A stretch of DNA of 64,000 bases from Paenibacillus pabuli (GCF_023101145.1 NZ_CP073714.1:2852001-2916000), one strand, 5' to 3'. Numbered from the stretch's first letter, positions 49,447-59,225 are shown. The notes: generated from the sequence alone by a model not told the origin. Made by a program: numbers and translations.

Positions 49447-50913
49447 ATGGGAAATTTATCTGAACTGAACCCTGTTAATGTTGAAGAAAACACGATATTT
49501 GAAATACAAGCTGCCATGGAAAAGGGGGAGCTTTGCTCAAGAGACCTGGTTCTGTATTACTTGTATCGTATTTCACAATATGACCAAAATGGGCCAAAGA
49601 TTAATTCCGTGCTGGAAATAAACCCGGATGCGATTTTTATTGCGGAGGCCTTGGATGCTGAAAGGAAATCAGTGGGACCCAGAGGGGTTCTACACGGGAT
49701 TCCGGTTCTGTTGAAAGATAACATAGAAACCAACGACAGAATGCATACAACTGCTGGAGCGCTAGCTTTGGAAACCCATATTAGTTCTAAGGATTCTTTT
49801 CTTGTGACTAAACTAAGGGAAGCTGGAGCAATCATACTTGGAAAAACGAATATGACAGAATGGGCAAATGGCATGTCTTCGGAGATGTGGGCAGGGTACA
49901 GCGCTAGAGGTGGACAAGTTTTGAATCCTTATGGCGATTTTTTTCCAGGGGGTTCAAGCACAGGTTCCGCTGCCGCGGTTGCTGCTAACTTTACGATGGT
50001 TTCCGTAGGAACGGAAACATCTGGCTCCATATTAAGTCCATCCATTCAGAACTCTATTGTTGGTATAAAGCCAACTGTGGGTTTAATAAGTCGTGCTGGA
50101 ATAATACCGTTCTCACTCTCCCAAGACACTGCTGGTCCAATGGCAAGGACTGTAACAGACGCAGCAATTCTATTAGGGATACTTTCAGGAAGAGACGAGG
50201 ATGATCCGGCTACTTGGAGAAATCCCCAATCTTCTGTAGACTACACCACATGTTTAGACCTCAATGGATTGAAAAATGCAAATATAGGAATCTTCAGAAA
50301 AGCCCCCCTTACACGATACCGTGATAACGACGAATACGATGAAGTTCTATTTGAGAATGTCGTAACCCAGATCAAAGAAGCTGGGGCTAATGTTATTGAA
50401 GATATAGATATCCCATCGTTTGACCGGCAGTGGGAGTGGAACAAGTTGAATAATGAATTTAAACATAACGTTGAACATTATCTGCAAAGTCTTCCATCAC
50501 ATTTACCTGTTCATACCCTCAGTGAATTAGTCGAATGGAACAAGCAAAATGCAGAAAGGGCTTTAAAATATGGGCAAAACCTTCTCAAACATAGAGGACA
50601 ATTGGATAATCCATTAAATAATTCGAATTACATCTTGGAGTTAATAACGGATCTATATCATTCGCAAAATAATGGCATAGATTATGCTTTACATAACTTT
50701 GGACTGGACGCTATTGTTTTCCCTTCTTACGTTGGTGCTGATCTTTGTGCAAGAGCTGGGTATCCATCGATCGCTGTACCTGCAGGATATAAGGAAAGTG
50801 GAAGGCCATTTGGAATCACATTTGCAGGTAAAGCTTTTAGTGAATCAGTATTGATTCGTTTTGCCTTTGCCTTTGAACAGTTAACAGCTCATAGAAAAAA
50901 GCCGAACTTATAA
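49447..50913 (+). CDS. Amidase signature family hydrolase
   Basis: 488 residues. The catalytic Ser-cisSer-Lys set is readable: Lys90 in GIPVLLKDNIE, cis-Ser171 in GGSSTGSAAAVAAN, nucleophile Ser194 in GTETSGSI (usual DTGGSI/R is changed to ETSGSI). GatA-like core, but longer and with its own C-terminal part (DAIVFPSYVGADLCARAGYPSIAVPAGY). Probably hydrolyses an amide or peptide amide. ATG 49447 has AGAGGTGAGG upstream. Last gene of the second accessory stretch. Confidence 0.92.
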   Translation: MGNLSELNPVNVEENTIFEIQAAMEKGELCSRDLVLYYLYRISQYDQNGPKINSVLEINPDAIFIAEALDAERKSVGPRGVLHGIPVLLKDNIETNDRMHTTAGALALETHISSKDSFLVTKLREAGAIILGKTNMTEWANGMSSEMWAGYSARGGQVLNPYGDFFPGGSSTGSAAAVAANFTMVSVGTETSGSILSPSIQNSIVGIKPTVGLISRAGIIPFSLSQDTAGPMARTVTDAAILLGILSGRDEDDPATWRNPQSSVDYTTCLDLNGLKNANIGIFRKAPLTRYRDNDEYDEVLFENVVTQIKEAGANVIEDIDIPSFDRQWEWNKLNNEFKHNVEHYLQSLPSHLPVHTLSELVEWNKQNAERALKYGQNLLKHRGQLDNPLNNSNYILELITDLYHSQNNGIDYALHNFGLDAIVFPSYVGADLCARAGYPSIAVPAGYKESGRPFGITFAGKAFSESVLIRFAFAFEQLTAHRKKPNL

Positions 50914-51231
50914 CTTATAAGACGTCTAGCAACTAACGTTGAAGTGAAGAAAATATGCAGCTAATCCCTCCAAATCGTTCAAAGATGCTTTTCAAAAATG
51001 TTTGCTAATGGACCGCGTGATAGCCTAGGGGCTGTGCAGCGGTTTTTTTGTTTCCAGCATTTAGTTTGTATGAAATCCGTTTTATTCATTTTCAACAATT
51101 GTGATCAAGAATACAGCAATATTGTTCAGATTAGATCGAAATAACTGTGATACAATTCATTGTAAAGCGCTATCATTGTAAATTATTAAACTATATTGCT
51201 TTTTATATTCTGGGAAGGGAGATCTTTATTG
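50914..51231. other. Intergenic region before AraC regulator
   Basis: Contains a terminator near 51013-51049 and no credible gene. A GACGTCTAGCAAC...GTTG stretch at 50931-50950 faintly resembles the right end of an attC-like site; judged too weak to call. Confidence 0.5.
51013..51049 (+). terminator. Terminator after amidase
   Basis: CCGC...AGCC and GGCT...GCGG pair in a two-step stem (CCGCGTGATAGCC with GGGCTGTGCAGCGG) and run into TTTTTTT. Confidence 0.75.
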
Positions 51232-52113
51232 ATGTTAACCATACACACCCCGACGAATATTGCTTTGCAGGAAAATGAAGTTTATGTGCGATCAGAAGCA
51301 GATAATTTTCAGGATGAATGGCCTGTTCATACGCATAATGGGTATGAGATTCATTATTTTATCCAAGGAGATGCGACCTTTTTAATCGGTGACCGAATCT
51401 ATAAGCCGCTGCCTGGAGATATGTTTATATTCAGAGGGGGAGTGCCCCACCGGATTAATCCTTCAAGAGAAATCGTATACAAGCGAAGTTTTGTCAATTT
51501 TACGGAATTATTGCTTATGGACATGCTTGGTATCAGTCAATTGGATAATCTGATGTCCATATTCCGTCATCCTAATGGATTATTGGTGCATTGGTCCCTG
51601 GAGGAGCGGGAACACATCACAGGTATATTTAAGGGGATCAAGGAGGAGATGGATGCCCGAAATACAGGGTATAAAACCATGGTCAAATTGAGTCTTACCC
51701 AATTGCTGCTGCGGATTTACCGGAAAACGAACAGTGAGCGATCCGTCAATCCGATTTTATGTTCTTCCCAGAAGCAGACAAGCGTAAGCCGGGTTCTTCA
51801 TTATTTAAACCAGAACTACACAGAGAATGTTTCTTTGGATGACTTGTCCAAAACACTCCATTTGAACAAATATTACATTTGTCATTCTTTCAAAGAGACG
51901 ACGGGATATACCATAAGCAATTATGTCATACGCAAAAGGGTAGCAGAAGCCAAAAAATTGTTGCTGTCTACGGATGCACCGATTTTGTCCATATCAGAGA
52001 CACTGGGCTTTAACACACCTGTGTATTTTAGCAGGGCTTTTAAACAATATGTGGGAGTATCGCCACAGTTGTTCCGTAAAAATGAATTGCTTAACGAAGC
52101 CAAAAATCATTAA
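51232..52113 (+). CDS. AraC-family transcription regulator
   Basis: 293 residues. N-terminal cupin-like sugar-sensing domain (FQDEWPVHTHNGYEIHYFIQGDATFLIGDRIYKPLPGDMFIFRGGVPHRI) and C-terminal double helix-turn-helix at about 190-285 (RVLHYLNQNYTENVSLDDLSKTLHLNKYYICHSFKETTGYTISNYVIRKRVAEAKKLLLSTDAPILSISETLGFNTPVYFSRAFKQYVGVSPQLFRK). It very likely activates the ABC/GH105 operon directly downstream. ATG 51232 after AAGGGAG. Confidence 0.93.
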   Translation: MLTIHTPTNIALQENEVYVRSEADNFQDEWPVHTHNGYEIHYFIQGDATFLIGDRIYKPLPGDMFIFRGGVPHRINPSREIVYKRSFVNFTELLLMDMLGISQLDNLMSIFRHPNGLLVHWSLEEREHITGIFKGIKEEMDARNTGYKTMVKLSLTQLLLRIYRKTNSERSVNPILCSSQKQTSVSRVLHYLNQNYTENVSLDDLSKTLHLNKYYICHSFKETTGYTISNYVIRKRVAEAKKLLLSTDAPILSISETLGFNTPVYFSRAFKQYVGVSPQLFRKNELLNEAKNH

Positions 52114-52135
52114 TCCCTTTCAAGGAGATGTTGAT

Positions 52136-53407
52136 ATGACAAAAAGAACAACGTTTAAGCTTAGCATCAGTGTTCTATTGACCGTACTGCTCATCATGCT
52201 GACTGCTTGCGGAAATTCAGGTACAAGTGCGAATGGAAAACAAGCAACCCTTGATTTCTTGTGGTTCTCTGACGGGAATGAAGGAGAAGTGATTAAGGAA
52301 ATTATTAAAGATTACGAGCAGACCCATACCAACGTTAAAATCAATCTGATTGAGGTGGGCTTCAAGGATATCCAAACCAAATTGAAAACAATGTTATCTG
52401 GCGGAAAGCCGCCTGCTCTGAGTCGGGTCACGGATACGGGATCTTTTGCTAATCAGGCTGTTGACCTTACACCCTACGTGGACAATGCGGATCAATTCGA
52501 GGATCAATTTATCGACTCTCTCAAACCTTACTATGTTATGAATGACAAGCTGGTAGCTGCACCTATGGATGTCACAGCGAATGGATTGATTTATAACAAA
52601 ACCTTATTTGATAAAGCAGGCGTCAAGGTACCTACTTCTCCCGATCAGGTATGGACGTGGGACGAATATATCGCTGCACTCAAACAGGTGATGGACAAAG
52701 GTGGAGCACGATATGGCATGGTATGGGATGTCACTCCGCATCGATGGTCCACTCTTTTGTACCAGAATGGTGGGAGCATCTTAACGGAGGATGGCAGTGC
52801 GGCGGCGATTAACAATGAAGCCGGAATCCGTTCCATGGAGATGTTCAAGCAGCTTCATCAAGATGGGATTATGCCTGAGTCGGTATGGCTCGGAGGGGAG
52901 AACCCGAATAACCTGTTCCGTTCCGGGACGGTAGCTACCCACTGGGCTGGCAACTGGATGATCAGCAATTACAAGGATATCACCGATTTCGAATGGGGTG
53001 TTACCTATATGCCGAAAGGAACACAACGTTCTTCCGTGCCGGGTGGGAAGTTTCTCATGGCTTTCAAAGGCAGTGGTTATGAGCAGGAAGCGGCAGAATT
53101 TATTGAATATTTAACGTCCAAAGAAGTCAATTCCAAATATAATGAGAAGTCGTTGTTTATGAGTCCACGGAAGGACAGCTCTGTGCTGAATTATGAATTT
53201 GGCAAGGAGATGTTTGAAATTTTCTCGGATGAATTGAAGAACAGTTCGCCTCTTGCAGCGAATGACTGGTCCAGGCAAACGCTTATATCCAAAATTTCAA
53301 CGGATTTGAAAAATAATATTATGGACGTTCTGTCAGACAAGGCAACTCCTCAGGAAGCATTGGATCGAACGGCCAAGCAAATTAATGAAGTTATTGACAG
53401 TCAATAA
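52136..53407 (+). CDS. ABC sugar-binding lipoprotein
   Basis: 423 residues. Lipoprotein signal with lipobox LTAC, Cys25. The mature protein is a type I solute-binding protein (FLWFSDGNEGEVIKEIIKDYEQTHTNVKINLIEVGFKDIQTKLKTMLSGGKPPALSRVTDTGSFANQAVDLTPYV), the oligosaccharide/MalE-UgpB class. It delivers a sugar, probably a pectin- or uronate-derived oligosaccharide given GH105, to the two permeases that follow. AAGGAG precedes ATG 52136. No ATPase gene is in the operon, so a shared MsmX-type ATPase is probably used. Confidence 0.93.
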   Translation: MTKRTTFKLSISVLLTVLLIMLTACGNSGTSANGKQATLDFLWFSDGNEGEVIKEIIKDYEQTHTNVKINLIEVGFKDIQTKLKTMLSGGKPPALSRVTDTGSFANQAVDLTPYVDNADQFEDQFIDSLKPYYVMNDKLVAAPMDVTANGLIYNKTLFDKAGVKVPTSPDQVWTWDEYIAALKQVMDKGGARYGMVWDVTPHRWSTLLYQNGGSILTEDGSAAAINNEAGIRSMEMFKQLHQDGIMPESVWLGGENPNNLFRSGTVATHWAGNWMISNYKDITDFEWGVTYMPKGTQRSSVPGGKFLMAFKGSGYEQEAAEFIEYLTSKEVNSKYNEKSLFMSPRKDSSVLNYEFGKEMFEIFSDELKNSSPLAANDWSRQTLISKISTDLKNNIMDVLSDKATPQEALDRTAKQINEVIDSQ

Positions 53408-53448
53408 AACGCAATAAAACGTAAAAGGCATATGGTTCATTCACACTC

Positions 53449-53478
53449 GGGGGCTTACCGATTCGGGTTAAGCCTCCC
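53449..53478 (+). promoter_or_regulatory. Intercistronic hairpin between binding protein and permeases
   Basis: GGGGGCTTA and TAAGCCTCCC form a strong stem around CCGATTCGGGT, without a long T-run. Such hairpins commonly stabilise the abundant binding-protein message or partly terminate, giving fewer permease transcripts. Confidence 0.65.
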
Positions 53479-53511
53479 TTTCAATTAAACACATAAGAAA
53501 GGGGCAAGCAG

Positions 53512-54417
53512 ATGAGTGAAGGACAACGATCAAACAATAGAACGCTGGCAAGGCAGAACAGGAAGCTCGTCATCGCTCCTTATCTGTTTATACTTCCCAA
53601 CCTCCTGATTTTTGGCATTTTTATTGTCTTTCCCTCTTTATTGGGCCTGTACTATTCTTTCCATGTCTATGATGGATTGAACCCGATGAAGTTCAACGGG
53701 CTGGACAATTATATCAAGATTATGGGGGATCAGGAATTTTGGTCAACCATCGGACGAACGGGACTTTATGCAGCGATTGTTGTCCCGCTAATTTATGCAG
53801 CTGCATTAGGCATTGCATTGCTGCTGGCACGCGAGATTAGAATGCGCGGTTTCTTCCGAGCCATTTTTTACTGGCCGACCATGATTTCCTACATCATCGT
53901 AGGTTTGACCTGGAAGTGGATTTTTGGAGATTCGTTCGGCATTCTGAATCATCTGCTGACGATGGCAGGTGGGGAGCCAGTCGGCTTTCTGACCTCGTCC
54001 TTCTGGGCAAATACCGCTGTAATTGTTGCGACGGTATGGTCACGTGCTGGCTTTTTCATGGTCATTTTTATCGCGGGTTTGCAGGCCATACCTACAGATT
54101 ACTATGAGGCTGCCCGCCTGGACGGGGCAACGGGAACCAAGGTGTTTCGCTATATTACCCTCCCACTGTTGAAGCCCACAAGCTTACTCGTTGTTATGCT
54201 GAGTCTGATTGACGCGTTCAAGGCCTTCCCACTTATGTTTGCGCTTACAGGCGGTGGGCCAGGCAAGGAAACCACGTATATTGTTCAATACATTTATGAG
54301 ATTGGCTTTAACAGGCAGGAGCTTGGCCTCGCCAGCGCCATGTCAGTGATGCTGTTTATCCTCATTGGTGGATTCTCGGCGCTGCAATTCCGTCTATCGA
54401 AAGGAGGGGCTGTCTGA
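53512..54417 (+). CDS. ABC sugar permease (MalF/UgpA type)
   Basis: 301 residues with six membrane spans. The EAA loop reads YEAARLDGATGTKVFRYITLPLLKPT near residue 200, which docks the ATPase. Long first periplasmic loop begins LYYSFHVYDGLNPMKFNGLDNYIKIMGD, as in MalF/UgpA-like permeases. Its TGA overlaps the ATG of the second permease by one base. Confidence 0.93.
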   Translation: MSEGQRSNNRTLARQNRKLVIAPYLFILPNLLIFGIFIVFPSLLGLYYSFHVYDGLNPMKFNGLDNYIKIMGDQEFWSTIGRTGLYAAIVVPLIYAAALGIALLLAREIRMRGFFRAIFYWPTMISYIIVGLTWKWIFGDSFGILNHLLTMAGGEPVGFLTSSFWANTAVIVATVWSRAGFFMVIFIAGLQAIPTDYYEAARLDGATGTKVFRYITLPLLKPTSLLVVMLSLIDAFKAFPLMFALTGGGPGKETTYIVQYIYEIGFNRQELGLASAMSVMLFILIGGFSALQFRLSKGGAV

Positions 54418-55241
54418 TGGTAATGAAGCCTCTGGTCAAAATCGTCATCTACAGCATGTTATGTGTGGCCGCAGTGTTGTGGCTCCTGCCTGTTCTGTGG
54501 GTTGTGATTTCTGCCCTGAAAACGAATAGCGATCTGTACAGCTTTCCTCCCAAATTGTGGCCGGAGCCAGTCACCTTCGAACATTTCAAGGAGGCATTCA
54601 GGAAAGGCGATTTTGGCTTGTATTTTATGAATAGTACGATTGTAACTCTGAGCTCAACGCTGCTGCTGCTGCTGATCAATTCCATGGCAGGCTTTGCACT
54701 GGCAAAGTATCGCTTCCGCGGTAGCTCGATCATATTAATAGCTTTCATCTCAACGCTTATGATTCCGATTGAGGTCATTATGATCCCTATATTCAAAGTA
54801 CTGAGCGCCCTCGGGTTATACAACAGCCTGCTTGCGATTATTATCCCGCCGGCGGCAACTCCGACAGGTGTATTCCTTATGCGGCAGTATTTGCTGACGG
54901 TTCCGGACGAGCTGCTGGAAGCTGCCCGGATGGATGGAGCGGGCGAATGGAAAATTTACTGGAGCATTATTCTTCCTATAGCAAAGCCTATTTTGGCTGT
55001 GCTTGCAATCTTCTCCTTCATGTGGAGATGGGATGATTTTGTTTGGCCGTTAATCGCGATCAGTGATCCATCCAAATATACGATCCAGCTTGCGCTCTCG
55101 AATTTTATTGGTGAGTACAACGTCGATTGGGGAAGCTTGCTTGCGATGTCCGTCATCACGATGCTTCCGGTGCTCATTGTTTTTATGGTTTTCCAGCGTT
55201 ATTTTGTCAGCGGCATGATTACTTCAGGAATGAAAGGATGA
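54417..55241 (+). CDS. ABC sugar permease (MalG/UgpE type)
   Basis: 274 residues with six membrane spans and EAA loop LEAARMDGAGEWKIYWSIILPIAKPILAV near residue 165. The partner of the MalF-like permease. Starts on the overlapping ATGG after the upstream stop, so the two are translated together. Confidence 0.93.
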   Translation: MVMKPLVKIVIYSMLCVAAVLWLLPVLWVVISALKTNSDLYSFPPKLWPEPVTFEHFKEAFRKGDFGLYFMNSTIVTLSSTLLLLLINSMAGFALAKYRFRGSSIILIAFISTLMIPIEVIMIPIFKVLSALGLYNSLLAIIIPPAATPTGVFLMRQYLLTVPDELLEAARMDGAGEWKIYWSIILPIAKPILAVLAIFSFMWRWDDFVWPLIAISDPSKYTIQLALSNFIGEYNVDWGSLLAMSVITMLPVLIVFMVFQRYFVSGMITSGMKG

Positions 55242-55246
55242 GTTAA

Positions 55247-57817
55247 ATGTCAGATACCACCCGTAGCGGGATGGATACACTGAATTACAAGCCTATGAAA
55301 CTGGGCCACAATCAGGTCATTAACCATTGGTTGATCAGTGGCATATATACGGAGCCTGTTGCTTTTGTTCCAACAACGATGGAGGGAGATATTAATGATT
55401 GGCTTATTGACGGATTTGCCATTCATGAGAACCCGTGCAGACAGGAGTTTGTCGAAAATAGGAGATCGCAGCCTCAGTCCCGGTTTTTTGATCAATGGAG
55501 TGAGTTTCCGAGCCCGGGGGACCCATTCCTTGGAGAAAAGGATGGCATGCCATGGGAGCTGTATTCTCCCTGGGGTAATCCACGAGTAGAGAAATCAGGA
55601 TTTTGGTTTGTACCCACCCATCTGCGCAGTTATGCGGCGACACGTCTCGTCTCTTCAATTACCCATAAGGCCTCGTTCCGGATAAAAACCTATGGAAGCC
55701 TGACCTTGTGGATCAATGGGGAATTGGTAACGGACTTTGCGCCGCTCATTCGCAACAAGGAGCAGGAAGTCCTTATTGAAGCTGAGCTTGCAGCCGGAAT
55801 CAATGAAATCTATGCCTGCTGGGAGGACTTGGCTGAGCGGGACACCATGTATGCTTTTGCAGTAGAATACCTTGGAAACGAAGAATTGCATATTTCGCTG
55901 CCTATTGCTTCTCATTTGATGGAGCCTGTGCAATCCGCTGAACGGGCTCTGGAACAAGCCTATTTTCCTTCAGATCTCTTTCGCGGTGAGCAGATTAAGC
56001 TTAGACTTCCGCTTCCCTTGCCAGACAGCGTTAGAGAAGCTGATATTCAATATGGTAATTTTTTTGACGGGACGGAAAACAAAACGATACACATAGCTGA
56101 GAAGGAAACGGACCTGGTTCTGGCACACACCAATGAAATCGGCCATCATTACGTATACTTCACGCTAACGATTTCAGTTTCAAACGTAGCACTGACGAAG
56201 AAGTTCGGCTGTCAATCCTACGATACCAGTTATGATGAGGCTGCTCGGCAAGCTGCGGATATTGAAGCACGCAAATCCCTCGCTCTGCAATGTATTGCCG
56301 AGAAGGGCAGTCCCAACATTCATACGGCGATCGCCATGTTAAAAACCAATGGCGATCGGCAGGAAGCAGAGAACATGCTGCTTGAAGGCGTGGAAGGCAT
56401 CGAGCAGCGGAAGGATTGTAGTGATTTTTATTTAGTAGGACTGTTCCGCCTCTGGAGAGATGAACGAAATAGCGGTTTGTTCAGCGAATCGTTCTGGGAT
56501 CGGGTAAAAGCAAGTATTTTGAACTATCGATATTGGATTGATGAACCTGGCGATGATGTGATGTGGTTCTTCAGTGAAAATCATGCTTTGCTGTTTCATA
56601 CCAATGAGCTGTTGGCAGGACAACTGTTCGGGAATGAAACGTTCAGCAACAGTGGTGAATCCGGTGAAATACACCGCCAAAAAGCAGAGCAAAGGCTTGC
56701 TTTATGGTTTGAGCGCTTTTTGGATGAAGGATTGGCAGAATGGAATTCCAGTGCATACATTCCGATTGATGCAGTTGGGTTATTGCATATCTATGAATTT
56801 GCCCATAATGAGCAGCTCAGGCAGCAAGCGAAAAAGGCAATGGACCTGCTATTCTATTATATTACCGTCCAGATGCATCAAGGCGTCTTGTCCACAACCT
56901 TCGGCCGCAGCTATGAGAAGGAACTGCTGGGCAGTTATGCAGCGGGAACAACTTCCATGTGCTGGATCGGTTATGGCATCGGTAATGTAAACAATTATTC
57001 AATCAGCAATATTGCTTTGAGTTTATCGGATTACATTCCTCCAGCAGCGTATCAGGAGCATCTGATGCTGGAGGAAAATCAGCAATTGGTGTTCGCCAAT
57101 CAGCAGGGCAAGGGAGGGTACGCCAAACTCTATCATTATCGAACAGCGGAATACGCCCTGTCCTCCATTATACGCTTCCGACCAGGCAAGCCAGGTTATC
57201 AGGAGCATGTCAATCATCTCTCGCTGTCGCCTGAGGCGCAGATTTGGGTGAATCATTCCGCAGAAATATACAAGCATGGAGATGGCCGCCCTTGCTTCTG
57301 GGCAGGAAACGGGATACTGCCAGACGTTGTGCAGCATGACGGCATAGCTCTGATGATGTTTGATATTCCAGCAGATCAGTCTGCGGATTGGACACATGCT
57401 TATTTTCCTACGAGCTTTTTTACAGAATGGGTAAGTCATGAGAACTGGTATTTTGCCCGACTGGATAAGGGGTATGCAGCAATATACGCTGCCAATGGGG
57501 CAGATATGGAGACCAACGGGTTGACAAGAGAGCGTGAGCTTCTTTCCCCCGGCTTGCGCAACGCCTGGATTATAAGAGCAGGAAGCGAACAGCAATTCGG
57601 CTCATTTGGCGCTTTTATAAACCAGATTCGCTCTGCAAGCCCTCAATTCGACAGTGATTCGCTGACGCTTACGCTGACAGACCCTGCATATGGTCCAATT
57701 CAATGGGGAATGAACAAACCTTTTCTTATTAACAAGGAGGAAGTTGTACACGACGGTTATGGAGTATGGGGACGGCTAAAGTTACTGGATATGGACCGTT
57801 TGAATCCTGTGCAATAA
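55247..57817 (+). CDS. Large unrecognised protein in sugar operon, candidate polysaccharide lyase or glycosidase
   Basis: 856 residues, no signal peptide, so cytoplasmic. Three parts can be guessed: an N-terminal beta-rich, galactose-binding-like region (about 1-330, with FWFVPTHLRSYAATRLVSSITHKASFRIKTYGSLTLWINGELV), a helical central part (about 350-640) with DDVMWFFSENHALLFHTNELLAGQLF and AEWNSSAYIPIDAVGLLHIYEFA, and a beta-rich C-terminus. The SENHALLF motif recalls (alpha/alpha) toroid enzymes such as polysaccharide lyases. Placement between ABC permeases and GH105 supports a lyase or hydrolase acting on imported uronic oligosaccharides. No family named. Confidence 0.75.
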   Translation: MSDTTRSGMDTLNYKPMKLGHNQVINHWLISGIYTEPVAFVPTTMEGDINDWLIDGFAIHENPCRQEFVENRRSQPQSRFFDQWSEFPSPGDPFLGEKDGMPWELYSPWGNPRVEKSGFWFVPTHLRSYAATRLVSSITHKASFRIKTYGSLTLWINGELVTDFAPLIRNKEQEVLIEAELAAGINEIYACWEDLAERDTMYAFAVEYLGNEELHISLPIASHLMEPVQSAERALEQAYFPSDLFRGEQIKLRLPLPLPDSVREADIQYGNFFDGTENKTIHIAEKETDLVLAHTNEIGHHYVYFTLTISVSNVALTKKFGCQSYDTSYDEAARQAADIEARKSLALQCIAEKGSPNIHTAIAMLKTNGDRQEAENMLLEGVEGIEQRKDCSDFYLVGLFRLWRDERNSGLFSESFWDRVKASILNYRYWIDEPGDDVMWFFSENHALLFHTNELLAGQLFGNETFSNSGESGEIHRQKAEQRLALWFERFLDEGLAEWNSSAYIPIDAVGLLHIYEFAHNEQLRQQAKKAMDLLFYYITVQMHQGVLSTTFGRSYEKELLGSYAAGTTSMCWIGYGIGNVNNYSISNIALSLSDYIPPAAYQEHLMLEENQQLVFANQQGKGGYAKLYHYRTAEYALSSIIRFRPGKPGYQEHVNHLSLSPEAQIWVNHSAEIYKHGDGRPCFWAGNGILPDVVQHDGIALMMFDIPADQSADWTHAYFPTSFFTEWVSHENWYFARLDKGYAAIYAANGADMETNGLTRERELLSPGLRNAWIIRAGSEQQFGSFGAFINQIRSASPQFDSDSLTLTLTDPAYGPIQWGMNKPFLINKEEVVHDGYGVWGRLKLLDMDRLNPVQ

Positions 57818-57838
57818 ACCAAGGGAGTGAAAGCAATC

Positions 57839-58906
57839 ATGCTAGATCAAGAGGTGCTTCAGAAGAGAATAAGCAAGGTATCCCAAGCGATGAAATCGAT
57901 GAAAAACACAAGCATCAATGAACAATTTCCCATTGGACTGATTGACATTCACCTTTGGGAATGGCCGCAAGGTGTCGGCCTTTATGGTCTGCTTCAGCTC
58001 TATGAAGCAACGAAGGATGCCGAGGTGCTGCAATTTCTCGAATCATGGTACAATGCAAGGCTGATGGAAGGGTTACCGGAAAAAAATGTGAATACCTGCG
58101 CTCCGCTCCTTACTTTAATTTCAATATGCGAGCTGACCGGAAACCAGGAATATGAACGTGTCTGTGAAGAATGGAGCAGTTGGATCATGAATGGACTTTT
58201 GCGAACCGGAGATGGTGCGTTTCAGCATATGATCACGGGAGATGCCAATGATGGTCAAATACTGATCGATACCTTGTTTATGACGGTGTTATTTTTGGCC
58301 AAGGCAGGAGTGTACTTTAAGAAAACAGCATATGTGGAAGAAGCCAAGCGACAGTTCCTTGTGCATATTAAATATCTGTACAATAAAAAAACCGGGCTGT
58401 TCTATCATGGCTGGGATTTCAATGGAAATCATAACTACGGAGCTGTTCATTGGGGAAGAGGCAATGCGTGGTATACGGCTGGAGTTATGGATTTCCTAAA
58501 CATCATCCCGATCGAAGAGGGGTTAAAGGCTTATTTGCTGGATACAGCGACGGCTCAGGTCAGAGCGCTGAGCAAGCTTCAGAGTGAGGATGGGATGTGG
58601 CACACCGTACTGGATGATCCGAACTCGTACAAAGAAACCTCCGCAACGGCAGCGATTGGATACGGTATCCTCAAGGGAATCCGGTATGGTTATCTGGATG
58701 AGTCCTATCGTCAGACCGGCATGAGGGCGCTTGAAGCGGTGTTGAAGCAAATTGATGATAACGGAGTTGTACAGCTGGTGTCCTACGGAACTCCGGTGGG
58801 GCAGGATGCCCAGTTTTACAGAGATATACCGATTAGTCCGATGGGTTATGGACAAGCACTTACGTTGTTCATTTTAATTGAGGGTTTGCATACATCAGCT
58901 TCCTGA
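57839..58906 (+). CDS. GH105 unsaturated rhamnogalacturonyl hydrolase-like
   Basis: 355 residues, cytoplasmic, (alpha/alpha)6 barrel. Asp144 in GQILIDTLFMTV matches the catalytic Asp143 of B. subtilis YteR; GLFYHGWDFNGNHNYGAVHWGRGNAWY and YKETSATAAIGYGILKGI are further GH105/GH88 blocks. It removes 4,5-unsaturated uronic acid from oligosaccharides made by lyases. ATG 57839 chosen: GTG 57827 overlaps the AAGGGAG site. Last gene of the operon. Confidence 0.92.
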   Translation: MLDQEVLQKRISKVSQAMKSMKNTSINEQFPIGLIDIHLWEWPQGVGLYGLLQLYEATKDAEVLQFLESWYNARLMEGLPEKNVNTCAPLLTLISICELTGNQEYERVCEEWSSWIMNGLLRTGDGAFQHMITGDANDGQILIDTLFMTVLFLAKAGVYFKKTAYVEEAKRQFLVHIKYLYNKKTGLFYHGWDFNGNHNYGAVHWGRGNAWYTAGVMDFLNIIPIEEGLKAYLLDTATAQVRALSKLQSEDGMWHTVLDDPNSYKETSATAAIGYGILKGIRYGYLDESYRQTGMRALEAVLKQIDDNGVVQLVSYGTPVGQDAQFYRDIPISPMGYGQALTLFILIEGLHTSAS

Positions 58907-58928
58907 ATAATAAAAGGCGGGCTTGTGT

Positions 58929-58967
58929 GGAGAATATGGGCATGGTTATGCCTGTGTTCTCCTTTTT
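58929..58967 (+). terminator. Terminator of the ABC/GH105 operon
   Basis: GGAGAATATGGGCAT and ATGCCTGTGTTCTCC pair with an inner mismatch and run into TTTTT. Confidence 0.85.
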
Positions 58968-59225
58968 GTGTAATTGAGATGTCCTTTATAAATAATAGGA
59001 AAATTATAGAAATGATACTATCGATCTGTTAAACTTACATATGGATGATCGAAAGTGTACATAAATAAAAAATGTAAAAACGAGATAATTCAGAGTCAAT
59101 GAGAGGAAAAGAGGAGGTGATTCCATTGGTAAACCAATAAAATGAGAAAATCTAAATGTTGATTTAAAAAAGCATGCAGATTTTCTCTCTTATGGATCAA
59201 GAATTTATTATAGAGGAGAATGAAC
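58968..59225. promoter_or_regulatory. Leader of the metallo-beta-lactamase-fold gene with tiny ORF and hairpin
   Basis: A very strong Shine-Dalgarno-like GAGGAGGTGATT (59111-59122) is followed only by a five-codon frame, TTG GTA AAC CAA TAA, inside the palindrome ATTGGTAAACCAAT (59125-59138). Downstream, GAGAAAATCT (59144-59153) and AGATTTTCTC (59178-59187) are perfect ten-base complements. This looks like a regulated leader, possibly translational attenuation. Confidence 0.45.

Noticed and set aside
50931..50955. GACGTCTAGCAAC...GTTGAAGTGAA as a right-end attC-like relic
   Set aside because: Only a loose resemblance to GACGTCGTGAATACAGCAAC and GTTAGGCGAA; no other box nearby.
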